Positions 24,090-35,240 of a DNA stretch of 64,000 nucleotides are shown here, piece after piece. Made by a program: the position numbers and the translations under genes. The stretch is from the NCBI GenBank assembly GCA_973895155.1, contig OZ316893.1, positions 24,614,001-24,678,000 on the forward strand, read 5' to 3'. A model generated the notes under the pieces. It did no database searches and had not been told where the DNA came from. It saw nothing but the letters and a program-made list of their open reading frames with translations. Source of the DNA: Marsupella aquatica (Eukaryota > Marchantiophyta). How positions within the stretch are numbered: the stretch's first letter is position 1; every line of letters begins with the position of its first letter.

Positions 24090-24188
24090 ATTTTGCCCAC
24101 AGCAGAAAAAAATTCTAAGGCAAAAAAGTGTTGGATACTGAATTAGTATTCCCTCTAATAACCCAGATTTTTAGATTTTTAAAATGTA

Positions 24189-24205
24189 GGGATACGGCGT
24201 ATCCC
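24189..24205. promoter_or_regulatory. Palindrome GGGATAC-GGC-GTATCCC upstream of unit A
   Basis: First member of the dispersed GGGATAC/GTATCCC palindrome family, 168 bp upstream of the TATA box of unit A. A degenerate member occupies a similar position before the unit B promoter (about 26281-26306). Confidence 0.7.
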
Positions 24206-24372
24206 ATTTCAGATCCCACCGCAGTTTTCAAAAAAAACAAAAAACAAACGCAGTAAAAGGGGTGAGTACGGTTTACCCATCAAGAATATTCCTAGAGGAT
24301 TCCTTTTAACGGTCACTTTTAATCGACTACGACAAAACTATGGTTAGAAACTGACCATGGTTGGGGGGAAAC

Positions 24373-24380
24373 TATAAATA
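24373..24380 (+). promoter_or_regulatory. TATA box of unit A
   Basis: TATAAATA in the context GGGGAAACTATAAATAGGAG. The same arrangement (GGGGAAAAAG then TATAAATAAGAG) occurs at 26440 before unit B. The distance from TATA to the first splice donor is 125 bp in both units. Confidence 0.8.
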
Positions 24381-24404
24381 GGAGAGCCCGACTCAATTTT
24401 TTTG

Positions 24405-24497
24405 TCTCATTTCTTCTTGCTCCCGCATTCGCTTGCTCTCGACGAATCCACAGTCTGTATGCATATTCGTATCCCCCAAGTCAGACTACAAAAACAG
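24405..24497 (+). other. Noncoding first exon of unit A
   Basis: Lies about 30 bp after the TATA box and ends at the strong donor ACAG|GTGAGT (donor at 24498). It has no ATG in a long frame. It aligns by eye with the first exon of unit B (shared CTCATTTCTT...GC and a TAT/GTATTC-like phrase). The start coordinate is inferred from the TATA position. Confidence 0.6.
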
Positions 24498-24531
24498 GTG
24501 AGTAATATATCTTTTTGGAAATCACGAGGAT

Positions 24532-24570
24532 GAATCCCAAATGGGATACGGCGTATCCGATTTGGGATTC
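24532..24570. repeat. Palindrome 2, 39 bp
   Basis: Outer arms GAATCCCAAAT and ATTTGGGATTC-like, core GGGATAC-GGC-GTATCC. About two mismatches over 18-bp arms. Confidence 0.85.
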
Positions 24571-24613
24571 AATCTTGAAAAATCCAGTTATGGCATGACG
24601 AAACATGAGAAAA

Positions 24614-24666
24614 AGAGGTTGGATGCCAAGTGGGATACCCGGTATCCCACTTCGCATCCAACCTCT
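24614..24666. repeat. Palindrome 3, 53 bp
   Basis: The longest member: arms start AGAGGTTGGATGC and end GCATCCAACCTCT, core GGGATACC-C-GGTATCCC, with a single mismatched pair in arms of 26 bp. Confidence 0.9.
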
Positions 24667-24707
24667 ACATAAGAAGCTCTTGTTTGAAAAATGCAGGAAA
24701 TTTCAAT

Positions 24708-24753
24708 GTTGAATGCGAAAGTGGGATACCCGGTATCCCATATGATATTCAAC
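24708..24753. repeat. Palindrome 4, about 46 bp
   Basis: Outer GTTGAAT...ATTCAAC, core GGGATACC-C-GGTATCCC, with several mismatches between core and outer arms. Confidence 0.8.
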
Positions 24754-24791
24754 CTCTGAATATCAATCAGGTTAGGTCCGAAAGGCGAAGT

Positions 24792-24834
24792 TTGAATGCG
24801 AAGTGGGATACGGCGTATCCCTTCGGGTATTCAA
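24792..24834. repeat. Palindrome 5, about 43 bp
   Basis: Outer TTGAAT...ATTCAA with CGAAG...CTTCG inside, core GGGATAC-GGC-GTATCCC. Confidence 0.85.
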
Positions 24835-25008
24835 CAATAGCTTTTTTGCGATGGCGAAAGATATCTCAAGTATTGACAATGGTTTTGCAGGCTAGGTTCT
24901 GATTAACTTTGATAGAAGCTCTTGCTTCCTTTGAGCCTACCATTTTGGAGTGACGAACTATTAAAGCTTTAGCTTTCTTTGAGACTTACATTTTCAACCG
25001 TGAGTTCA

Positions 25009-25336
25009 ATGACGGTCCAGATTCAAAACCGAGATAAACGTGCCCGTCAATTGTATAAGAGATTAGTTGAACTCACAGTGCTTCCTGTTGGATTAGGAGC
25101 GCTTTGGATGGGAGGCGTAGATCCTCGAGATAGTCTCAATCCGCTCTGAATTGAGTTTTGAGAAAAGAATGAGCAAGGAGTTCCAATTTGGTCAAGAATT
25201 TATTTGAGTGGTTGTCTGCATTATGTTGATTCTTTGTGTAATTATTGTCATGATGATCAAAACAAGTATCATCGATTGGCATACTTGTGTTGTCGAATTT
25301 GGAACGAAGATCCTTGGGTTAACTCTTCCCATTGAA
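25009..25336 (+). pseudogene. Decayed ORF of unit A, function unknown
   Basis: A frame opening at ATG 25009 (MTVQIQNRDKRARQLYKRLV...) ends at TGA 25147-25149. The same frame then passes a second TGA and continues as coding-like sequence containing VPIWSRIYLSGCLHYVDSL and a Cys/His patch (CNYCHDDQNKYH), ending at TGA about 25336. Two in-frame TGA codons in otherwise protein-like sequence suggest C-to-T decay of CGA or similar codons. It lies in the exon after the palindrome-bearing leader intron. I do not recognise the protein. Confidence 0.35.
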
Positions 25337-25545
25337 TCTTTTTGATTCTTGGCTCACAAATATTTGGAGTCTTGTTCAGTATTCTTGGCTCACAAAGATT
25401 TAGACATGATGTTTTTCTTTTTCTTTTCTTCAATAAAGTAATTGAATCTTTTGATCCCGGTTTTGTAGGTTCTTCAAAAAGAGAACTTCTCTATTTTCTC
25501 TATCACTCCAGGTATTTCTTTTTTTTTGTGTCAAACTAGTTTGGA

Positions 25546-26055
25546 ATGGCCGTCCCTCAAAACCTTGTCTTCGCAAGGTTAGCGACCATATTTGAGAAAG
25601 AGAAGAAGAAACAAATTGAGCAGAAACAGGGCCGAAGAGAATCCGGACTACTTTTGGATGGACTTCCTGATGAGATTGTTGAAACATTCATATGGCCAAT
25701 TTTGAAAGTTTCTTGCATCGAGGACGAATTTGATTCTTCCAAGATCTCGGCTGAAGACAAACTCAGCCGACTAAAAGAAATGATTTGGCTGGGATCCTCC
25801 TCAAAAAAATGGAACCAGCTTGTAGTTTGTACACAAGTATGGGGTCTCCTTCGACTAGCACGAAGCCAGTTTGAGGGATTAAAAGAATTGCTTGATCATA
25901 GCGTTCCCCATCGAGACCCACTTCAGAATGTTCATCTCACAAACTTTTTTAGGATGAAAATTTTGAATCTTCCCCCAATTGATTTCCTTGGTTTGTTTTC
26001 GACATCAGAACTAAGTCAATTTCAAGGGGACTGGGTAAATCTAGAGAAAGATTAG
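25546..26055 (+). CDS. Small F-box-like protein, 169 aa
   Basis: An intact frame from ATG to TAG. After a basic coiled N-terminus (residues about 10-35), residues about 37-58 read LLLDGLPDEIVETFIWPIL, close to the F-box start LPxEhhxxIhxxL. A later patch with M-I-W-L-G-S-S-S-K-K-W-N-Q-L-V (about 85-100) matches the 'hGxxSKxWxxLV' part of F-box-like plant proteins. F-box proteins recruit substrates to SCF ubiquitin ligases; no substrate-binding repeats are present here and the C-terminus is short, so it may be a stand-alone or truncated member. It is the last open frame of unit A, transcribed away from the palindrome cluster and 385 bp before the unit B TATA box. The family call is tentative. 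Confidence 0.5.
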   Translation: MAVPQNLVFARLATIFEKEKKKQIEQKQGRRESGLLLDGLPDEIVETFIWPILKVSCIEDEFDSSKISAEDKLSRLKEMIWLGSSSKKWNQLVVCTQVWGLLRLARSQFEGLKELLDHSVPHRDPLQNVHLTNFFRMKILNLPPIDFLGLFSTSELSQFQGDWVNLEKD

Positions 26056-26439
26056 CAAGCCAGCCTAGTGGAAATATATGGACAGACTTGAGGGTTAGCT
26101 TGATTCATGTTCTATCATTCATGTTTAGGTATGCTCATGGTGAGCTACTTGTAAAAATGTTTTTCATGAATCAATATAATATCTTTTGTGGCACATCTTT
26201 GGGCCAAACTCAGATTCTCAACATATTGCCCTAGCTGGCTTCCAAACCTTTAGTTTCTCGTTGCCAATAGCATCCAAATGAGGGTATCCCATATCGGATT
26301 ACCCCACTATATTTTTCCGTAAAACATTCTTCAAACACGGTCAAATGAAATGGTTGTAACGCATACTAGATTTGCCGCGAGTATTTCATGCGACTATTGC
26401 GAGTAACTAACTCCCTTGTTACGTAGTGAGGGGAAAAAG
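26056..26439 (+). promoter_or_regulatory. Intergenic/promoter region between units A and B
   Basis: Contains a degenerate palindrome-family member near 26281-26306 (GAGGGTATCCCATAT...GGATTACCCC) about 150 bp before the unit B TATA box, mirroring the organisation of unit A. Confidence 0.5.
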
Positions 26440-26447
26440 TATAAATA
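26440..26447 (+). promoter_or_regulatory. TATA box of unit B (ParB/methyltransferase gene)
   Basis: TATAAATA preceded by GGGGAAAAAG, as at unit A. The splice donor CCAG|GTGAGA follows at 26565, again 125 bp from the TATA start. The rest of the gene resumes at 57,336 after the CACTA insertion. Confidence 0.75.
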
Positions 26448-26469
26448 AGAGTGCCCCCCCGAAAAGGTA

Positions 26470-26564
26470 CGCTCATTTCTTATCGCTTGCGCCACCTCTC
26501 CCTCTTTCCAAATCCTTGATCTCTATAGATATTTGTATTCGCTCGGCAGACAATCCTTCACCAG
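26470..26564 (+). other. Noncoding first exon of unit B
   Basis: Pyrimidine-rich leader from about 30 bp after the TATA box to the donor at 26565. Homologous by eye to the first exon of unit A. It is now separated from its coding exons by 30.5 kb of inserted transposons. Confidence 0.55.
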
Positions 26565-26608
26565 GTGAGAATACAGTCTACACTCCATTTTGAGACAAAC
26601 TGGGAGGA

Positions 26609-26649
26609 TGAATCCGGAGTGGGATACCGCGTATCCCACTTCGCATTCA
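26609..26649. repeat. Palindrome 7, about 41 bp
   Basis: Outer TGAATCCGGAGT / ACTTCGCATTCA, core GGGATACCGCGTATCCC, in the leader intron of unit B. Confidence 0.9.
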
Positions 26650-26698
26650 CTTTGGCCAAATTCTTGTTTGAGAAGGAAAACGCACTGAGATTTGGGGA

Positions 26699-26739
26699 TG
26701 AATACGAAGTGGGATACCCTGTATCCCACTTCGCATTCA
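26699..26739. repeat. Palindrome 8, about 41 bp
   Basis: Outer TGAATACGAAGT / ACTTCGCATTCA, core GGGATACCCTGTATCCC, in the leader intron of unit B. Confidence 0.9.
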
Positions 26740-26796
26740 ACATGCAAATCTTCAAAGTTTTTCATATTTCTCAGCGCAACTAAGGGGTTGAATACT

Positions 26797-26826
26797 CACT
26801 AGAAGAATCCGAGGTGAACTGAGACC
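26797..26826 (+). repeat. Left terminal inverted repeat of the CACTA element
   Basis: CACTAGAAGAATCCGAG..., pairing with 57306-57335. Followed by GTGACT-type subterminal repeats to about 27130. Confidence 0.85.
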
Positions 26827-27651
26827 GCAATATATGACTCATTTTGGCTCATGTGACTTCATTGTGACTCAACGTGACTTGACCCACGCTGTGACCCTTG
26901 GAGTTGCAAAAGTTGAGACCAAAAAATGGAAGTCACTATTGATACTGGGCTTTGCAACTTGCTTGATACCCATTTGTGACTGATCTGTGACTTTATTGTG
27001 GAGTCTAGCCTTGTTTCGACGTGACTGCAATATGACTTCAGCGAGTCACATCGTAAGTCACATACATGACTTACCCGCATTCAACAACGACTAGCGTGTG
27101 ACTATTTAGTGTCACAGGAGAGACCAATGGAGACCCTGGCCCGCGTCACACAACAGAACCATTTGGGACTCTATATACTCATGTTTATAACTAATAAGGT
27201 TCACATGCAAGTTATAACCATGACTAATGAACACAGAGGGACAGTTCATAAGGAGAGAGAGCACTCGACATTACAATACATAGAAACCTGATGTTCTAAC
27301 TTTAGAAATATAACACATTGAATACAAGAAATGAACATAGCATGAATGACATCCACATGAAACAAAGCATCATATAAGCAGATCCTACATAAAACATTCA
27401 TAAGAATTAAACACAATCACAATCTTGCTAAAAAATGAAGATCATTTGAATTCCAATGGAATAGTTTACAATGTGATCAATGTAATTTAGACAAAACAGG
27501 AACTCATAATTGATGACTGTAGGATGAGATAACTGAAAGCACATGCATGATACTATGAATCTCCAAGAGGACATGATTCTTGTACTGCTTCTTGACATCT
27601 AAAATCTACATAACATGACTCACACTACAAACAAATAATGGCATGACATTG

Positions 27652-30600
27652 TTATGGATCCTCTCTGAACTTGCTTGGCCATAATACCAAAGAACCTGCA
27701 GCATCTCCAAGTGTCTTTTGAGGAGGATCATCATTTGTGTTTGGAATGGGAAGGACAGCTTTAGGTTTCACTAGTAATGTGACTAACACTACTGAATAAC
27801 CTGGGGGAATCCTCTTGCCATGGAACGTTGTGGAACCAACCTGCACTCTGGAAAATCCTACTCGTGTTCCACTCTCATCAACAGCTAACAAGCCACTTTG
27901 TCCCTCAGCATTAGGTGCTTTCCCCACTTCCACCTTAGATCTTTCTGCCAGCACTGTTCTTGGAGGTTTGTATGAAACCTTTGACGTGGCTCTGCTCCCA
28001 CTAGCAGACTTGCTTCGTGTGCGCATGCTTCCTCTCTTCACAGTAGTGAAGCTAGGCTCAGTAGGTTCCTCTGTTAGGACTGTCACAGTAGCAGGTTCAT
28101 CACCTGGGAGTGTCATACCAACTAACTCTTTGGTTGGATTTATCTCAACAAGAGGCACACCTGTCATTGAGAATGATACATTCTGCAAATCATTTATCTC
28201 TGCAATGGAGTCAAGATCTACATAGCATGAATCTGGCTCAATGGTATCATTGTCATGCTTGCTGATATCCTCATTTGCCCCAACATTGATATCATCCACT
28301 CCCTTGCCAATGTCATCCTCATCCAAACATGGTTGACTGCCCTCTGTCAAACAAGTTGCTTGTACAGACTGCAACTTTGTTGCCTCTAAATTACAGCGAG
28401 TATTTGCCAGGTTCTCATACTTCTTCTCTGTAGCACCTGTCTTATTCTCTATGGACACAACAACCACAATATATGTTACTGAAAATAACACATTCAACAA
28501 ACAATGTCAATTCAAACTATACATTTAATAATCATATCCCACACAGTTGTAAAGGCCTTACCTTCAAGCCTACATGTCGTTGGCATGCCAGAAGAGTGCA
28601 TCGACTTTGCCACCTCAAGTGGTGATGGTGGAACTCCTGCAGAATTGGAATCAATTTTATCTCTCACCGACACAACAGCTTCCATTAATGTCTTGAAGTT
28701 CACATGGAACAAGTCAGTCAATGAATTCAAACGTTCATTGATCTCTGGAAGACATGTTTCGACAGCCTTCAAACGACCACTTATCTCTGTAAGTGAAGAT
28801 CCACCTCCCTACATGACACAGGGGTATAGGTTCAATCACTCCATATGAAATGTTGGGCAATATATGCACAATCAATGTTATATACAGTGTACACCTGAAA
28901 TTCAACGCAGGTCATTCAATTACCAATCAGAACTCATATAACTTACATGCTTGGAGGATTCAGATGCACCCTCTTGAGCCCGGGTGTTCACAATTTCAGC
29001 CCTCAACTCTTCTTTTGAAGGGCTTTGCCCCAATTGGGCTTTCTGCACATGCATGGCAAACACAAGTTATCGATCAATATTCAGGGAACGTACACTAAAA
29101 AACAAAGTTTACATGTATGGGTTTACACTAAAAAATAGTACATAGTGTAGCATAAATTACATAGCTAGGCCATTCATTCTTACCAAACGTTTAGCTGTCG
29201 GTGCAGTGCCGGTCCTTCCTGTCAGATTAGGGTTCTGAACACTCAACCTGGCCTCGGTCATCTGTGAACTCTTCTTTTTTGAAGCATCTGTTACAAAATA
29301 AGCTACTAACCTTGCCCACACTTTATCATCACAACTGGCTGGTGGAGGCATATCTGGCTTCTCCCCACCTTCCTTCCAAGCCTTATGCATTCTCCACCTC
29401 TCTTGCTTGATAATTTTACCTGTTGTACTCTCTAGGCAACCTATGTCCACGCCATCATCACTGCCCACATAATTCCATTTGGCAGCAACATTTTCACATA
29501 CAGTCTTCCAATCTTTTGGATGCTGTTTTTTAAAATTAATAACACTCACATCTAACCAACGCAATACTTCAGCTTTCAAATCAGCATGCCATCGGTTCTT
29601 GCAAGGACACTCAGCATCCACCCATTGTCTCTCATTCAACTTTACGTTCCCTTTCTTTGTCACCTCCCCTCGTGCACTGCTCTCGGTAGTACTGGGCGTT
29701 GTATTGGCCACCCCTTCATTCACCCTACCTGGGGTTCTGAAGCCACCTGGGAAAATACAATGCCATTCATGCTTGAGAACTACATATAGCAGAATGGATG
29801 ACGGCAACATTCAATGCTTCACTTCAAGAAAAATTCTCCAAACATACATACCTATAGCTCTGCCTGTAGATGCCTGTGCAGGGACTGCACTCTGAAATTG
29901 TTGCGACCCTGGACCACCTGTCCAGCCTAGTACAGGGGCCGGATGATGTCACTTTCTAGGTATGTGTGTGCAAACATATGTACTGAAAAATAAGTACAAA
30001 CTGTAGGAAAACAACTGAACATTCACCGACATACCTGTCCCCCTTCCGTGCTGCATCTGCATAGGGGCATTAGTGAATACTTGAGTCGATGGTTCGACTG
30101 TCCAACCTGCACACATACATTTTCTATCATTATACATGTGCAGAGTCCCCCCCATGTGAATGGACTCCACATATAATGAGTTCTTCCATTGCTGACAAGA
30201 TCAGACATTACCTGCTCCTCTTCCAGAGTTTGTAGGTACTGAATTTTGATATCCCTGCCAATTACCTTCACCACCTTCCCAACCTTGTTCATTCCACGAC
30301 CCACCACCATCCTCCCAACCTGGTTCAACCCATGTCTGTCCTTGTGGACATTGGAACTGATCATTACTAGCATTTGCCCAATCAGGTTGGGCAGAATCTG
30401 CATGCAATGGCAGGTGGACAGAATTTCATGTTGTCTGAATCCAATACATCCCAAACAATGTCAAAAATTGATATGCAGTCTGAAATTCAGGAGTGCCATG
30501 CCTTCACAAAGAACTGGCATATAGATATATACTCACATCCCCATGGTTGAGGTGGACGTCCATACCCACGAGATTGTGGGTTTGGACCTGCTCTGCCTCT

Positions 30601-31140
30601 ACCACGGGCATAACCTAGAGCTTGCCCCCTGCCATAGTATTGGGCACCAGCTTGGGATCTACCACTACTACCACCTCGCCAACCTTGATCAGATGTCAGC
30701 CCCCCTGCTGGTATGGTGCATGCATAGGCTTCGAAGGCAAAACAGAACTGGCAGGACGCTGCATCACATCACCAACTACAATGTCAGGAACTAAGCAAGG
30801 TACATATGTGTAGTACTGAACATATGAAACCTCTAAACAAGAGTTTTTAACTCAAAACCTTGTTGGGAAAACTACTTACATATTTCTTTTGGGGCTGCTC
30901 TGCAATGTATTCATCTTCATAACCCCCATCCTCATCCATTTCCTCTGGAAAATACTCATCATCTGCATCTTCTTGTCTAGTGTCTGCACCCACCTATGCA
31001 GCATCAATGTCATCTCCACATTCTGCCATTGTAGGTACGACCTTCTTGCTCAACCTGTCACTCCGACGCACAGGCCCAGAGATAGTGCTGGTCACCCTTC
31101 TTGCGTACTCCTTTTGTTTCTTTGAAAATGCTGTGGCTCT
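27652..31140 (-). CDS. TNPA/TNP1-like CACTA protein, multi-exon
   Basis: A second CACTA gene that in related elements encodes the DNA-binding regulator of transposition. Reading down the minus strand: an acidic N-terminal exon (about 31130-30885, PVRRSDRLSKK then Asp/Glu-rich); Gly/Arg/Trp-rich exons (about 30690-30540 with repeated GRG; 30400-30210 with WEDGGGSWNEQGW; 30115-30035); a conserved exon (29760-29157) with WVDAECPCKNRWHADLK and VWARLVAYFVTDASKKKSSQ, the usual 'transposase, Ptta/En/Spm' signature; and a last exon (28500-27652) whose end (HGKRIPPGY...LPIP...LGDAAGSLVLWPS) resembles the C-terminal domain of plant TNP1-type proteins. Donors such as AAATAT|GTAAGT near 30880 support splicing. 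An in-frame TAG at 30994-30996 may be an intron boundary or a nonsense change. Exact exon limits are not resolved. Confidence 0.6.
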
Positions 31141-31513
31141 GCGACATTCCAATATGAGAATACAGTCACAATTTCAGTGCCACATTGAACTATTCATGTC
31201 ACACAAACTCAGCGGAGGGGTGTAGTTGAGAATCGTTCCCTTACAATTCAGCCACATCCTTTTCCAGATCCAGTTCTGCGATTTTGGCTTTCACGTATGC
31301 TCGTTGTTCCATAACTTTCCTTTCATACTCACACATCTCTGTGTCACTCTGTTCCATCCTACTGGACCACAAAAACATGTCATCTATGGTCACCCCGTAT
31401 AACACAATGCAACCACAATCACCAGGCATCCATCCATACATCTGTGTTGCTTCAGAATTACTTTATTACACATCCTTCCCCTCACTAATGTCCATGCAAA
31501 CAATTCACATTAC
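31141..31513 (-). other. Region between the two CACTA genes
   Basis: A short minus-strand frame (31441-31241) encodes a helical, charged segment (YERKVMEQRAYVKAKIAELD) that may be a final exon of the transposase gene or the first exon of the TNPA-like gene. Confidence 0.35.
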
Positions 31514-34500
31514 TCATGGCACAGGCACACTGTTGGCATCTGCATCTCTGAATTCGCCTCCTTCAGCAAATGCATCTACCCTTGTCACAGGAATGAAGTC
31601 CCCGCTATCATGAACTACAGGCACTTGGTCTGAACGCCGACGATCAAAGGCACTATGAGAGTGTAAATGAAACTCAAGGTTTGATCCTTCCATCCGACGT
31701 TGCCTGGCCTGTTTATGACACACTACACGCCAACCTGGGGAGTCTTCCACATCCAGGAAGAAAGCTTGCTCCACCTGACTAGGAAACACAAATGGCTCAG
31801 ACCATTCGGGCAATTTCCCTCTGAAATTGGCCAGCAAGAAACCATCGTTGTCTCTCTTCATGGTAGCCCTGTTACCAAGCCAATCCTGCCGCACCCATGA
31901 ACCTTTCATAAGAATCACAGGACTGGACACCGCCCCATAGTCCAGAGCCCATATGTCAACTAATTCTCCCATATATCCCATCTCCATCCAGGCCCTGTCG
32001 TGATTGTGGCTCTGTTGCTCAAATACAGTGATGAGCCCGCAGTCATTCGTCACCCTGTAGGCACTGTCACCATCCTTCACTCAGAAGTGATTCCCATATG
32101 CTCTCATCCGTTTGTAAGTCTTCACTTTCAGGCTAGGGGCATTAGACAGTAGGTAAACATCTGCATCCATGTCTGGGTGGGTCTCGTGATGCTCTCTAAT
32201 TGCCACTCTGATCCACTCCATGAAACCTGGAAAAGTTGTTCCTGCAGTGGGATGGGCCGCCTTCAATGACTCATACCCCCTGAACGAACAACCACACAGC
32301 ATTAGCTTGGGTAAACATGAACAGGCTGAAGGAGAAAACCACACGAACACAACATTTAAGCTCATGAACTGGATTATAGCACATGTATGCACTCACTGTA
32401 TCCTCCATCACCACAGTGTTGTGCAATACAAAGTCATGTGCCAAGTCTCTCATAGATATGGTCAGGTTCTTTGTGGTTGCAGCCCCTTCCAGTACTTCAC
32501 CTATCACCCCTTCCTCCTCATCAGAATTCCACACCCTGGTCTTCACATGCTCATATTGTGCTATGTATTCGGTCAGAAATCCCAGAGTCTCATCCTTGAT
32601 GTAACCTTTAGCCATGCTTGCTTCAGGTTTGTAATATGTTCTCACGTGACCTTTGAGTAGCTTCATGTACCGTTCCAAAGGGTACAACCAACGAGCACTC
32701 ACAGGCCCAAATTGGTGTACCTCTTCCACAACATGGACAAGTAGGTGGGTCATGACATCAAAAAATGCGGGAGGAAAATAAATCTCCAGGTCACACAGCA
32801 CCTGAGCGACATCTTCTGTCAGTTGTGGGAAGTGTGTTTCATCCCAAACCTTCACACAAATACGACGAAACACATCACTGAGTCGCATGATCACAGTACG
32901 AACAGGCTTCTACAACAGGCCCCTCAGGCATAAAGGCAACACCTGTTGCATCAACATATGGCAGTCATGGCTTTTCATACTACCAAGCTTTCTAGTCATG
33001 ATATGCTTCTTGAAAGCACTGCCATAGTTTGAAGAAACCTTCAAAGAACTCAACCTCTGCACAAATAGTTCCCACTCTGTGTCTGTCAGAACATAGGGCG
33101 CTTGGTACTTCAAGAGCACATCAGCTCTGTGGGCATGTGGCCTCAACCAAAGATGGGGTTTCATTCCCCTCTGTTCAAGATCCAATCTCACTGAACCAGT
33201 GTCTTTCTCTCCACACAAGAATCTGAGTAGACTCTCACAAATATTCTTTTCAATGTGCATAACATCAATGTTATGTTTGCTTGGCTCAAACTCCTGCATC
33301 GTTGCAATGCAAAAGCGTCAGGAAATGCCTCAAGTTTAGTCTCTCTCTTCGAAATGAATGCACATGCTCTGAACCAAAACATGTATCCCAATTAGCATCA
33401 ACTCCAAGAGGCTTACCCTCCAGTACTTGAGCTCCAAGTCCAATATGCTCAGTCTTTTTACACCATATCGCTTTATTGGATCACTCACTCCATCTTCCCT
33501 GCCCCCTCGTTTGATATAGTCATCCCTCAGTGCTCCCCACTGCCTGATCTCCTCTTTGGTCACTCGTGCCGGGGGTCCACGTTGCTCAATCTCATTGCCA
33601 AAGTGTGCAATCAGTGCCTGTCTTTCTCTGTAAGGGTGATCTGCCTTCAGAAAACGACGATGGCCCATGTATATCACTTTCTGCAGGGCTCTGGAGTACT
33701 CACTGGTGACATTGCGCCCACAGATAGTACAAGCACAATATCCTTTTGTTGTTTGGCCTGATATCATCCCATGGGCTGGGTAGTCAGCTATAGTCAGAAT
33801 GACAATGGCTCTAAGGATGAATGGGTTTAACCTCCCAAGCCTCTGTAGGACATCATATGTGAGAACTCCTTCCTCCCAAAGCTTTCTCAATTCCTCCACT
33901 AGGGGAGCCAGAAACACATCTATGTTGGCAGATATAGCACTGTCTGGCCCTGGTATCAGTAGGACCATCAGAACAAAAAATCGCTTTGTAGTCATCCAAG
34001 GAGGAAGGTTATAATTCAAAATAGTTACAGGCCAGCACGAAAATTTGTTGTTCTTGTCTCCAAATGGGTTTACCCCATCCAATGACAGCCCAAGTCTGAC
34101 ATTCCTCGGCTCAGCAGCAAATTCGGGATACATCTCATCTATGAGTTTCCATTGCCTTGAATCTGCAGCATGTCGTTGTAGCCCATCATCACTTTTCTTG
34201 TCAGTTGCCCAAGTCATCATCTCCGAGATGGCACGGCTTCTGAACATCCGCTGAAGTCTGGGAATGAGTGGAAAATGATGAAGTACCTTGGCGGGAACCA
34301 TAGACTTTCCTGAGTTCCGATACCTGTGCTTCTCACACTTAGGGCATGTCAACGATTCTTTATACTCCTTTCTGAAAAGAACATGCCCATCAGGACAGGC
34401 ATGGATCGAATCATAGTTCAATCCAAGATTAGATATGCATCTTTTTGCCTCGTACATGTTCTTGGGCAAAATATTACCATTTGGTAGCACAGTTGTTCGC

Positions 34501-35240
34501 AAGAATGCCAACAACTCAGAAACCAAAACGTTGGGGACATTGTGGTTGCCGCAAATGTTCAGGAACATGATGACAAATCCCAGTTTAGAACATTTGCTAC
34601 CGGGGTACAAAGACTTCCTGCCTTCCTGTATTTGCAGGGGAGAGCCAAACATCCCATCATGCCCAGGGGTTTCCTGCCCTATCTCAAACTCATCAAGAGG
34701 CTCTTCGACAGGGGGCACACTTGCATCTGCAGCCGTATCCTCTTCATTGTCCAGCCCATCATGAAATGCATCCAAGTCTTGGAAGATGTCTCTCACCATC
34801 TCTTCCACATGAATTCCTTCGTCACGTGATGCTGCCTGAGCACCATCCCGTTGGAGAGCTGACAACCCACAGAGACCAGCTACAACATTTTCAAATGCAC
34901 CAGGCAGAACCTCACTTGCCCGTCTTGCAGCATTGGCAGCATCAAATTCTAACCTCCACTCCTCGTCGGAAGAATCTTCCTCTGCAAGATCATTCCAAAC
35001 TCGATGTCGTGGATCTCTTCCATGAACCGCGATATGCCGCCAAACCTCATTCAGACCCCTGGTACGGGATCCTTGGCAGATTGCACAAGGACATCTCATC
35101 CTACTGGCTCCTGAAAGTCTGGTTCGTAACCTTTCACGCTGCCAAAGCTTATTATCATGGCATGATATCCTTGTGGGATGATGCAAAGGCAGTGCCTGTG
35201 CCCTGGGCTGGGTCTGGGGAGGGTGGTGACCAGGGTGCAT
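31514..35240 (-). pseudogene. TNP2-type CACTA transposase gene, interrupted by two stop codons
   Basis: Encodes the cut-and-paste transposase of En/Spm elements. Exon 1 (35240-33417) has the transposase-associated zinc domain (MRCPCAICQGSR...VWRHIAVHG, residues about 48-75) and the TNP2 catalytic region (LYPGSKCSKLGFVI, LGLSLDGVNPFG, WPVTILNYNLPPW, ILTIADYPAHGM). Its donor is GGAG|GTAAGC at 33416. Exon 2 (33293-32397) starts with EFEPSKHNIDVMHIEKN and carries the DUF4218 domain (PPAFFDVMTHLLVHVVEEV, RWLYPLERYMKLLKG). Exon 3 (32279-31514) carries the DUF4216 domain (YGNHF...DCG, VDIWALDYGAV). Two in-frame stops break it: TAG at 32910-32912 within RGLL*KPVR and TGA at 32081-32083 within NHF*VKD, the latter fitting a CGA-to-TGA change. 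Domain names are from family knowledge. Confidence 0.85.

Larger units (their letters stand above)
24498..24890 (+). other. Leader intron of unit A with four palindromes
   Basis: Begins GTGAGT and ends TTTTGCAG at 24890. Four large palindromes lie inside: 24532-24570, 24614-24666, 24708-24753 and 24792-24834. All share the GGGATAC...GTATCCC core but have different outer arms that still pair with each other. Confidence 0.65.

Noticed and set aside
22746-24100. Open frames of up to 167 codons on both strands
   Set aside because: They recur with each ~575-bp repeat copy, overlap on opposite strands and have no domain.
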